Origin: Lentisphaeria bacterium
GTDB lineage: Bacteria; Verrucomicrobiota; Lentisphaeria; Victivallales; UBA1829
Assembly (NCBI GenBank): GCA_017455665.1
Contig: JAFSZN010000144.1
Span: forward strand, 1-49,649
Reading direction: 5' to 3'
Length of the DNA stretch: 49,649 bases
A program made the translations under genes and the position numbers. Of the stretch, positions 14,571 to 22,888 are shown one piece after another; within the stretch, counting starts at the first letter, position 1; each line of letters starts with the position of its first letter. The notes beneath the pieces were generated by a model that worked only from the letters and a program-made list of their open reading frames with translations, was not told where the DNA came from and searched no databases.

Positions 14571-17285
14571 TTATGCGAGGATGATCCAGTTCGCGGACGC
14601 GCCGCCGGATTCCAGCCACTGCGAGGCGTCGCCGACCATGCAGGAACCGGACGGGATCGCCGGAGCGGAGGACAGGCTGTCCGTCACGAACTGGTCCAGC
14701 GAATCCCAGTGGTCCAGATTGCCGTCCGCCAGAATGACCATGATGCCGGTCTGCGCGTGGGAAAGGAGCAGATCGTCCACGCCGTCGCCCTGGAAATCGC
14801 CGATCGCGCGGATGTCCCAGCCGTCCCAGTTCTGCGAGCCCATGTCCATGTCCATCGAAGCGTCGTCCAGCCAGAACCCGACTTCGTGCAGGGAATCCAG
14901 TTCCACCTGGAACGCCTCTTCGCGGGCAGTCAGGGTAACGGCGGATTCCTTCGCGGCGGGAGCCGGCGGGAGCGGATCGAACGCATCGTCCAAAGACGTA
15001 TTGTCCGCGACCGTTTCCGAGAGGTCGATGGAACGCAGCGCGACCGTCGGTTCATCGGTCGTGACATCCGCGTCCGCGGGTTCGTCCTTGGGGGACGCAA
15101 AGGCTTTCTGCATGCCGTTGAGGTCGTCGATCGTGATGGAAAGACCGCCGGCGATGTCGTTCACCGTGATGTAATCGCTGTACGGCTTGAGCGCATCACG
15201 AAGCGGATCGGTGTCGGTGCTGAGCACAATGCCCTGCGTGCCGTTCGAGTTCACGAAGATGTCTTCGCCCGGCAGGATGGACCCCAGCACGGATGTGGTC
15301 CGCATCATGTTCCAGGAATCGTCGCTGATCTGGATGACGGTGCCGGTCGAGCTCGAAATATCCTGTTCGCCGTTCACCGCCGCGGACTCGGAAATAAGGT
15401 TGACCAGCCCGATGATGCTGTAGGCGGAGTTCGGCGTGTTCGTGGCGGAACCGGGAGCCTCGGAGGTGCCGCCGGACAGGGAAGCGAGAAGTTCGCTCAA
15501 CCCGGACAGGCCGCCTGTGGATGCCGTGCCGCCGCCGAGCAGGCCGGAGAGAAGAGAGCTGAGGCCGTTGCCGCCGGTCAGGCCGGAGAGAAGAGAGCTG
15601 AGGCCGTTGCCGCCGAGGAGCCCGGTCAAGCCGGACAGGATGTCCGTCGTGCCGGTCGAGGCGGTGGAACCGTCCACGCTGATCCCCGCGCCGTTGTAAA
15701 GATTCGTGAGGGAATCGAGAAGTTCGAAGCCGTCGAGGCCGCCGCTGCCGATCCCGTTCATAATGCCGATGTAACCGCTGAACAGGTTGCCGAGGCTGCC
15801 GAGATTGCCGAGCGCGGACAGGATATTGGTCGAACCGGTGGAAGTCGTGCTTCCGTCCACGCTGATCGAGGTTCCGCCGGTCAGGCCGCCGAGAAGCGAG
15901 CTGAGCGAGGAAAGATCAATGCCGCTGGTCGATGCCGTGCCGCCGCCGAGAAGCGAGCTGAGCGAGGAAAGATCAATGCCACTGGTCGATGCCGTGCCGC
16001 CGCCGAGAAGCGAGCTGAGCGCGGAGAGGTCAATGCCGCTCGTCGAAGCCGTGCCGCCGGTCAGACCGCCGAGCAATCCGGTCAGAGCGGAGAGGTCAAT
16101 ACCACTGGTCGATGCCGTGGTTCCGTCCACGCTCAAACTCGTGCCGCCGCCGAGCAGACCGCCGAGAAGAGATGCAATGCCGTTGCCGCCGAGGAGCCCG
16201 GTCAAGCCGGACAGGATGTCCGTCGTGCCGGTCGAGGCGGTGGAACCGTCCACGCTGATTCCCGCGCCGTTGTAAAGATTCGTGAGGGAATCGAGAAGAT
16301 CGAAACCGTCGAGATCGCCGTTGCCGATCCCGCCCAGGATGCCCGTCAGACCGCCGAACAGGTTGCCGAGGCCGCCGAGATTACCGAGAACAGAAAGGAC
16401 ATCGGCAGAACCGGCGGACGTTTCGCCGTCCACGCTGATCGTGGTTCCGCCGTTCAGACCGCCGAGAAGCGAGCTGAGCGAGGAAAGATCAATGCCGGAG
16501 GTTTCGCCGCCAAACAGCCCCGCGAGAATGTCGCTCAGCCCGGACAGGTCGCCAAGCTCGCCATCCACGCTCAAAGTCGTGTCTCCGCCGAGCAGACCCG
16601 CGAGAATGTCGCTCAAGCCGGAAACGTCGCCAAGCTCGCCGTCCACGCTGATCGTGGTGCCGCCGTTCAGACCGCCGAGAAGCGAGCTGAGCACAGAAAG
16701 ATCAATGCCGGAGGTTTCGCCACCGAGCAGACCCTCAAGAATGTCGCTCAGCCCGGACAGGTCGCCAAGCTCGCCGTCCACGCTCAACGCGGTTTCTCCG
16801 CCGAGCAGACCGGACAGAATCTCGCTCAAACCGGACAGGTCGCCAAGCTCGCCGTCCACGCTCAAAGTCGTGTCTCCGCCGAGCAGACCCGCGAGAATGT
16901 CGCTCAAGCCGGAAATATCCCCTTCCCCATTCAGAAGACCGGAAAGAAGTTCCGTCAGGCCATCGACCTGGATCACGTCTTCGCTGTCGCCGGAGATATC
17001 GTAATCATCGAAGGAGTAATCGTTATAGGAGTAGTCATCGTAATAGCCGTAGTCGTAGTAGCTGTCCGAGAACAGGTAGCCGAGGTCGTCGAAGAGCCCG
17101 CCGAACAATCCGCCGAGGCCGTCCACGCTGAAATTCAGGTCGTAGTCGTCATAATAGCTGTAGCCGTCGTAATCGTCGTAATAACCGTAATCGCCGCTGT
17201 AGCCGTAATCGCCGAACAGCGAGCCGAGTCCGCCGAACAAATAGTCCAGTCCGCCCAGTCCGTCTACGCTTAGGAAGGAATCCAT
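14571..17285 (-). CDS. Large LSVDG/Leu-Gly-rich repeat protein with C-terminal FG-GAP-like unit
   Basis: A 904-residue acidic protein with no N-terminal signal peptide; it begins MDSFLSVDGLGGL. Residues 1-100 contain Tyr/Asp-rich tracts (DYGYYDDYDGYSYYDDYD). Residues about 105-630 are repeats built on a Leu/Gly helix-like piece (GLSDILAGLLGG) and a spacer ISVDG or LSVDGELGD, with a unit length near 27, plus a longer block around NLYNGAGISVDG that occurs twice. The rest is non-repetitive, and near residues 825-850 has GDFQGDGVDDLLLSH, the calcium-binding pattern of an FG-GAP (integrin-like) blade. The start ATG at 17285 has GAGG 6 bases upstream; an upstream in-frame Met at 17372 lies before the -10 region and is unlikely. 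I infer a secreted or surface adhesive protein, possibly exported without a cleaved N-terminal signal. Family not recognised. Confidence 0.8.
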   Translation of the reverse strand: MDSFLSVDGLGGLDYLFGGLGSLFGDYGYSGDYGYYDDYDGYSYYDDYDLNFSVDGLGGLFGGLFDDLGYLFSDSYYDYGYYDDYSYNDYSFDDYDISGDSEDVIQVDGLTELLSGLLNGEGDISGLSDILAGLLGGDTTLSVDGELGDLSGLSEILSGLLGGETALSVDGELGDLSGLSDILEGLLGGETSGIDLSVLSSLLGGLNGGTTISVDGELGDVSGLSDILAGLLGGDTTLSVDGELGDLSGLSDILAGLFGGETSGIDLSSLSSLLGGLNGGTTISVDGETSAGSADVLSVLGNLGGLGNLFGGLTGILGGIGNGDLDGFDLLDSLTNLYNGAGISVDGSTASTGTTDILSGLTGLLGGNGIASLLGGLLGGGTSLSVDGTTASTSGIDLSALTGLLGGLTGGTASTSGIDLSALSSLLGGGTASTSGIDLSSLSSLLGGGTASTSGIDLSSLSSLLGGLTGGTSISVDGSTTSTGSTNILSALGNLGSLGNLFSGYIGIMNGIGSGGLDGFELLDSLTNLYNGAGISVDGSTASTGTTDILSGLTGLLGGNGLSSLLSGLTGGNGLSSLLSGLLGGGTASTGGLSGLSELLASLSGGTSEAPGSATNTPNSAYSIIGLVNLISESAAVNGEQDISSSTGTVIQISDDSWNMMRTTSVLGSILPGEDIFVNSNGTQGIVLSTDTDPLRDALKPYSDYITVNDIAGGLSITIDDLNGMQKAFASPKDEPADADVTTDEPTVALRSIDLSETVADNTSLDDAFDPLPPAPAAKESAVTLTAREEAFQVELDSLHEVGFWLDDASMDMDMGSQNWDGWDIRAIGDFQGDGVDDLLLSHAQTGIMVILADGNLDHWDSLDQFVTDSLSSAPAIPSGSCMVGDASQWLESGGASANWIILA
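15604..15722. repeat. 119-base internal repeat, copy 1
   Basis: This segment of the repeat protein gene matches 16180-16298 at all but one of 119 bases. It encodes the part around NLYNGAGISVDGSTASTGTT. The identity is higher than the neighbouring units show, pointing to recent duplication or gene conversion. Confidence 0.9.
16180..16298. repeat. 119-base internal repeat, copy 2
   Basis: Second copy of the segment at 15604-15722, in the same orientation and 576 bases away. Recombination between them would delete 576 bases, exactly 192 codons, keeping the frame. Confidence 0.9.
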
Positions 17286-17331
17286 TCTGACCTCGCTTTC
17301 TCCATGTTTGAGGAGAAGATGGTTGAAAAAG

Positions 17332-17345
17332 TTTACTATAGTAAA
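17332..17345. promoter_or_regulatory. 14-base perfect palindrome, candidate operator
   Basis: TTTACTATAGTAAA lies in the leader of the repeat protein gene, just downstream of its -10 box on the - strand (about 14 bases), a place where a bound repressor would block transcription. It is the only perfect palindrome of this length I noticed in the 17286-17601 gap. Confidence 0.6.
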
Positions 17346-17358
17346 ATTTCTTACTCTA

Positions 17359-17386
17359 AATATAGCACGCACATACGCGATATCAA
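17359..17386 (-). promoter_or_regulatory. Promoter of the repeat protein gene
   Basis: On the - strand: TTGATA (17386-17381), a 16-base spacer and TATATT (17364-17359). The start codon is 73 bases downstream at 17285. The divergent gap 17286-17601 holds this promoter, the palindrome, T-rich DNA and the promoter of the DJ-1-like gene, and no gene. Confidence 0.75.
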
Positions 17387-17506
17387 GCCCCGAAAGCGTT
17401 TTTTTTCATTTTTTTTGACACAACAGACTTTTTTCGCGGCAAAAACATTTCACATATCTTTTTCACGCAGGGGGAAACGATGCTTTTCAGAAAACCGCCA
17501 CAGGGC

Positions 17507-17534
17507 TTGAATTCAGAAAAAACCGGAGTATATT
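17507..17534 (+). promoter_or_regulatory. Promoter of the DJ-1/PfpI-like gene
   Basis: TTGAAT (17507-17512), 16 bases, TATATT (17529-17534), 67 bases before the ATG at 17602. Confidence 0.75.
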
Positions 17535-17601
17535 ATCAATCCGCACGGGGAAAACGGGGGCGGGGATACGCGCCGCAATGCAAAGAGGGAGGTGGGGGAC
17601 C

Positions 17602-18315
17602 ATGAACCGGGGGAAAGTATTGTTTGTCGTCACGTCGCATGACCGGATGGGCGTGCTGCGCAGCCGGAAAACCGGCGTCTGGCTTGAGGATTTCGCCGTC
17701 GTTCACGACATCCTGTCGGAGGCCGGATACGAGGTTAGATCCGCCTCGCCCCGCGGCGGGGAGATCCCGGTCGATCCGGACAGCATGAGATACACTGCGC
17801 ATGCCGTTTTCAATCCGGAAGCCTGGCTTGAGCGGAAGAAGGACCTGCTTCTGGAATCCATCCCGCTGGACGAAATCTGCCATGATGAATTCGACGCCGT
17901 GTACTATCCGGGCGGATACGGGTCGTTCTGGGATCTCTCGGTCAGCGGCATAAACGCGGAACTGCTGGAAGGGTTCGTCCGCGCGGAAAAAACGGTCGCG
18001 GCGATCCGGCACGGCGGAGCGGCGCTCCTCTCGGCGAAAACGCCCGCCGGGCAGAGTATCCTGAACGGACGCCGCGTGACCGGAGCGAGCGACGACGAGG
18101 AACGCCAGATGGCGCTGGACCGGGTCGTGCCGTTTTCGCTCGGGAACCGCCTGGCGCGATGCGGCGCGGAATACATCTGCACCGAGCCGTGGAAGCCGCA
18201 CGTGGTCGCGGACGGAAAGCTGCTTACGGGGCAGAACACCCAATCGGCGGGCAAACTCGCGCGCACCATGCTGTCCGTCATGGAAAGGCCGGCGGACGGC
18301 AGCTGTGACGGATAA
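17602..18315 (+). CDS. DJ-1/PfpI (Hsp31-like) protein with the catalytic Cys replaced by Arg
   Basis: A 237-residue type-1 glutamine amidotransferase-fold protein of the HchA/Hsp31-like branch; relatives are glyoxalases, deglycases or redox sensors. The match runs along the whole length: FVVTSHDRMG at the start, KTGVWLEDFA with the conserved Glu, AGYEVRSASPRGGEIPVDP, FDAVYYPGGYGSFWDL, GRRVTGASDDEE, and KLLTGQNTQSA at the end. The nucleophile elbow normally reads like AAVCHAPA; here it is AAIRHGGAALLSA, with Arg136 exactly where the cysteine should be (codon CGG at 18007). The histidine next to it is kept. The protein is therefore probably not a cysteine-dependent enzyme. The ATG at 17602 follows a GGAGG site; an ATG at 17578 would be upstream of that site. 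It converges with the tandem-MarR gene 52 bases away. Confidence 0.88.
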   Translation: MNRGKVLFVVTSHDRMGVLRSRKTGVWLEDFAVVHDILSEAGYEVRSASPRGGEIPVDPDSMRYTAHAVFNPEAWLERKKDLLLESIPLDEICHDEFDAVYYPGGYGSFWDLSVSGINAELLEGFVRAEKTVAAIRHGGAALLSAKTPAGQSILNGRRVTGASDDEERQMALDRVVPFSLGNRLARCGAEYICTEPWKPHVVADGKLLTGQNTQSAGKLARTMLSVMERPADGSCDG

Positions 18316-18367
18316 GCCGTTTGCCGTTTCGCCGGGAGAGAAAAACGGTCCGCGCCGAGCAAGCGGA

Positions 18368-19387
18368 TCAGAGGTATTCGTCGGGCATCTCGCCCGGCAT
18401 GAGGAACGCCCTGCCTTCCTCCGCCCGGAGGAACTGAAGCGTTATGTCCAAAACGCGGTCGAAAAGCATGATCTTTTCCGGTTCGATCCGGCTCAGGAAG
18501 TTCTGCATAAAGCAGGTGTAGGACGCCGCGCACTGCCTTCGCATGCGGAGCCCCTGCTGCGTCAGCCGGATGCCGATCATGCGGCGGTCCAGCGGCGAGG
18601 GAACGCGCTCCACCATTCCGTCCTGGATCATCGCGTTCAGGGTCTGGGAGACCACGCCCGACGAGACATGGAATCTCGCCGCAAGCGCCTTGACCGAGGG
18701 CGGATCGTTAGTCTGGTCGGAGAGAAAGAACATGTAATTCATCAGCCGGAGTTTGCCGAGCGTCATGCGGCCGCGTTTCCCGTAATAATACACCATCGCC
18801 GGGTTCTTCAGGTTTGTGGTGAAGTGAAGGATAAGGCTCCAGACCGGAAGCGTGGTCAGATACTCCCGTCCGTTCCATTCGTGCGACACCAGCCCGGGGA
18901 CCGAAAGATCGGACGGCTGCCGGATCACGGCGAGTTCTCCCCCGGTCCGGCTTTCCGCCAGCATCACGAAGATCTCTTCCGTGGCAGCCATCTCCTCCGG
19001 CGCCATCCCGCTGTACTGCCGGAACGCCTCCAGCATCTTTTCGAAATGACGCAGCGGCGTCTTGCGGAAAACACGCAGGCGATCCGTCACCTGGATCAGA
19101 TTGGACCTGTGGTCCTGCTCGGACCGAACCCGTTCCAGCAAACCGTCTTTGATCAGCGAGTCGACAGCCTGCGACACCGCGCCGGAAGACAATCCGCTGA
19201 TGGCGAGCAGGTCTTTCATCGCCGGACGCGCGTCCGGCCGTTCGAAGAAGAACTGAACGATCGGAAACTCGGCAAAATTGAACTGCACGCTGTCCTTTTC
19301 CAGAAGGTGGTACGAAGTGTTCCGCAGGATGTCGGAAACATCGAACAACCTCACCCAGAATCTTCTGGCATCGTTTGCGCTGATCAT
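18368..19387 (-). CDS. Tandem MarR-like regulator with two winged-helix domains in one chain
   Basis: A protein of about 339 residues that contains two separate MarR-type units. In the first (residues about 35-135) MKDLLAISGLSSGAVSQAVDSL is the recognition helix region and RVRSEQDHRSNLIQVT the wing. In the second (about 205-310) VKALAARFHVSSGVVSQTLNAM and RVPSPLDRRMIGIRLTQQG play the same parts. MarR proteins normally dimerise through their ends, so this could be a covalently joined dimer. I place the start at the Met at 19387, with GGAG 6 bases upstream; a Met at 19399 without a ribosome site would add four residues. Its own promoter and a TTAG-N4-CTAA dyad lie upstream, suggesting autoregulation. 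It is convergent with the DJ-1-like gene and divergent from the kinase gene. The ligand is unknown. Confidence 0.85.
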   Translation of the reverse strand: MISANDARRFWVRLFDVSDILRNTSYHLLEKDSVQFNFAEFPIVQFFFERPDARPAMKDLLAISGLSSGAVSQAVDSLIKDGLLERVRSEQDHRSNLIQVTDRLRVFRKTPLRHFEKMLEAFRQYSGMAPEEMAATEEIFVMLAESRTGGELAVIRQPSDLSVPGLVSHEWNGREYLTTLPVWSLILHFTTNLKNPAMVYYYGKRGRMTLGKLRLMNYMFFLSDQTNDPPSVKALAARFHVSSGVVSQTLNAMIQDGMVERVPSPLDRRMIGIRLTQQGLRMRRQCAASYTCFMQNFLSRIEPEKIMLFDRVLDITLQFLRAEEGRAFLMPGEMPDEYL

Positions 19388-19487
19388 TCGGTTCTCCATG
19401 TGGGGTTCGGTTGCGGCACAATGCGATTCTTGCCCGAAACAATCGGTACAGTTGAATGATCCCGGCGGAAGCGCATGGAAGGTAAGA

Positions 19488-19499
19488 TTAGTTTTCTAA
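19488..19499. promoter_or_regulatory. TTAG-N4-CTAA dyad between the -10 and start of the MarR-like gene
   Basis: TTAG (19488-19491), TTTT, CTAA (19496-19499) sits 10 bases downstream of the -10 hexamer at 19510-19515 on the - strand, about where transcription starts. A small dyad in this place is typical for a MarR protein repressing its own gene. Confidence 0.5.
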
Positions 19500-19509
19500 C
19501 GGACCCTTT

Positions 19510-19538
19510 AATATATCTTCCCGCGCGAAAAAAATCAA
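19510..19538 (-). promoter_or_regulatory. Promoter of the tandem-MarR gene
   Basis: On the - strand: TTGATT (19538-19533), 17 bases, TATATT (19515-19510). The gap 19388-19716 contains two divergent promoters and the dyad and no gene. Confidence 0.75.
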
Positions 19539-19643
19539 GCAGATTTTCCAAAAAAGATTAAAATATCACAAACGATACAAGCTATCAACGATCCTGCACG
19601 GTACGGGCCGTTCGCGCTTTTCCCGGAAAATCATTTTTTCCGC

Positions 19644-19671
19644 TTGATTTTTCGCGGAAACGATGTATATT
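19644..19671 (+). promoter_or_regulatory. Promoter of the NtrB/NtrC-type operon
   Basis: TTGATT (19644-19649), 16 bases, TATATT (19666-19671), 45 bases before the kinase ATG at 19717. Because transcription should start near 19678, the ATG at 19681 would be almost leaderless, which favours the later start. Confidence 0.78.
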
Positions 19672-19716
19672 TGAGACAAAATGTCGCAAACGCCACCGCC
19701 TAACCGGAGTGTTATC

Positions 19717-20903
19717 ATGTGTCCCAGAACCATGAAGGACCGCGTCATGAACCGCATCGGCGAACTTGACAGCGTCAACCTTCAGAATTTCATCCAGATG
19801 ATCTCCAAGGAACACAGGTTTCTCAGCTCGCTGTTCGACAGCCTGCGGGAAGCCATCCTGGTGATCTCGCCCGCGCATACCATACTGTACCACAACGCCG
19901 CCGCGCAGGAATTCCTCGGCCTCCCCGAAAACGCATCCGCGCTTCCCGTGGAGAAACTGCTCCCCGGCCTCAACCTCGATCTCCTGCTCGCCGACTCCGG
20001 CGTCGGCAGCCGGAAATCCATGCGCCAGGAACTTGAGCTGACCTACCCGGAACACCGCATCGTGCAGATGTACGCCCTGCCGATCGACCGCGAGGACGCC
20101 CCGTACGCGCTGATCCTGAACGACATCACCGCCACCATGGAACGCGCCGCCGACATGGCGGAATCCGAACGCAGCAAGGCGGTCTCCATCCTCGCCGCCG
20201 AGGTCGCGCACGAGATCGGCAATCCGCTGAACAGCCTTTATCTTCATTTGCAGTTTCTGCAGCGGCTCCTGAAGAACCCGGACGCGAACCTCGCCGACGC
20301 CGTGCAGGAAGTCTCCGAGGCGCGTTCCGAGGTGGAACGCCTCGACGCCATCATCAACCAGTTCCTGCACGCCCTGCGCCCCGGCAAGCCCGTCTTCGAA
20401 TCGCTCGACCTGAAGTCGCTCGTGCTGGATTCCCTGAACTTCATGCGGCAGGAGATCACCGACCGCAAGATCCAGCTCGAATTCTACTGGGGCGAAAACG
20501 TCCCCCAGATCAAGGGCGACGCCAGCCAGCTCAAACAGGCGTTCTACAACCTCGCGCGCAACGCCATGCAGGCGATGCCGGCGGGCGGCAGGCTCACGAT
20601 CCGGTGCAGCGCCGACGACAATTTCGTGATGCTCTCCGTCTCCGACAGCGGATGCGGCATCAAACCCGAAAACATGCAGAAGATCTTCCGCCCGTTCTTC
20701 ACCACGAAGAACGCCGGGACCGGCCTCGGCCTCATGATCGTGGAGCGCATCGTGCGCGAGCACGGCGGCAGCCTCGCCGTCGACAGCCGCGAGAACGCCG
20801 GGACCACGTTCACGATCAGCCTGCCGCGCCAGTTCCGCCTCGTGCGCGGACTGCCCGCTCCCGACGACCACAATGAAATCAAAACAAAGGAAGGCTCCTC
20901 CGA

Positions 20904-20907
<4 letters not shown>
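19717..20907 (+). CDS. NtrB-like cytoplasmic sensor histidine kinase
   Basis: A 396-residue soluble kinase: a PAS-like sensor (about 30-130, with SLREAILVISPAHTILYHNAAAQEFLG), a HisKA dimerisation domain with phospho-acceptor His165 in AAEVAHEIGNPLNSL, and a complete HATPase domain with the N box (NLARNAMQAM), G1 (SDSGCGIKPE), F box (FFTTKNAGTGLGL) and G2 (SRENAGTTF). No membrane segment is visible, so the signal is probably internal. It overlaps its response regulator by four bases (ATGA), a standard arrangement for a cognate pair. The start at 19717 has CGGAG 7 bases upstream. Downstream targets would be sigma-54 promoters because the partner carries a GAFTGA loop. Confidence 0.93.
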
Positions 20908-22271
<1,364 letters not shown>

Positions 22272-22297
22272 TCAACTCCGAAAGGAACCCGTTCATT

Positions 22298-22813
22298 ATG
22301 GAAAACTGCCTGTTCTGCCGCATCGTCAACGGCGAAGTCCCGTCCGTGAAAGTCTACGAAGACGACCTCGTCCTCGCCTTCCTCGACCTCTTCCCCATCA
22401 ACTTCGGACACGTCCTCGTGATCCCGAAGGAACACCACACCAGCGCCGCCACCATCCCGGAGGCCACCGCCGGCCGCATGTTCTACGTCGGCGCACGCAT
22501 CGGCGCGGCGCTCCGCCACGGGCTTGATGCCGACGGCTTCAACTTCCACCTCTCCGACGGCACCACCGCCGGCCAGGTCGTGATGCACGCCCACCTCCAC
22601 ATCGTGCCGCGCTGGGCGGACGACGGATTCCACTGGAACTGGCGTCAGCTCAAGTACGAATCCGAGGAGAAGCGCATCGAACTCTGCGAGAAGATCAAGG
22701 CGCGCTTCAAACTCGTCCGCGACGACGCCGAACTCGCCGCAAACAGCGCCGCCTGCGATCCCGAGTACCACTCCCCGCTCGCGAACGACGATCCCGCGAA
22801 GCACGGAGGCTGA
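22298..22813 (+). CDS. HIT-family nucleotide hydrolase
   Basis: A 171-residue histidine triad protein. It starts with CLFCRIVNGEVPSVKVYEDD and contains the active-site triad MHAHLHIVPR with His97, His99 and His101; members hydrolyse adenosine phosphoramidates or dinucleoside polyphosphates such as Ap4A. The two N-terminal cysteines in a CxxC arrangement occur in zinc-binding HIT proteins. A tail of about 60 residues follows the triad, longer than in the smallest HINT proteins and similar to Ap4A phosphorylase-like HIT members. It is 26 bases after the NtrC-type gene with an AAAGGAA ribosome site and no terminator between, so it is probably in the same operon. Substrate not certain. Confidence 0.92.
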   Translation: MENCLFCRIVNGEVPSVKVYEDDLVLAFLDLFPINFGHVLVIPKEHHTSAATIPEATAGRMFYVGARIGAALRHGLDADGFNFHLSDGTTAGQVVMHAHLHIVPRWADDGFHWNWRQLKYESEEKRIELCEKIKARFKLVRDDAELAANSAACDPEYHSPLANDDPAKHGG

Positions 22814-22888
22814 TCCAAGCCTGCCACGCTTCCGGATCGAATCGGAACGCTTTCAAAACCAGTCACCTCCGCAGAAAGGGATCCCTCC

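Noticed and set aside
15604-16700. CRISPR-like array in the repeat protein gene
   Set aside because: The repeats are irregular in length, lie within one open reading frame and keep codon phase; they encode protein repeats.
14538-17273. A 911-codon + strand frame of RAERGKINA-type repeats opposite the LSVDG protein
   Set aside because: The - strand frame has a promoter, ribosome site, matching terminator and an FG-GAP motif; the + strand frame has none and overlaps the promoter of the real gene at its end.
22830-22852. Imperfect TTCCG...CGGAA dyad before the rhamnosidase gene
   Set aside because: The arms are five bases and such dyads are expected by chance in this DNA; no promoter adjoins it.
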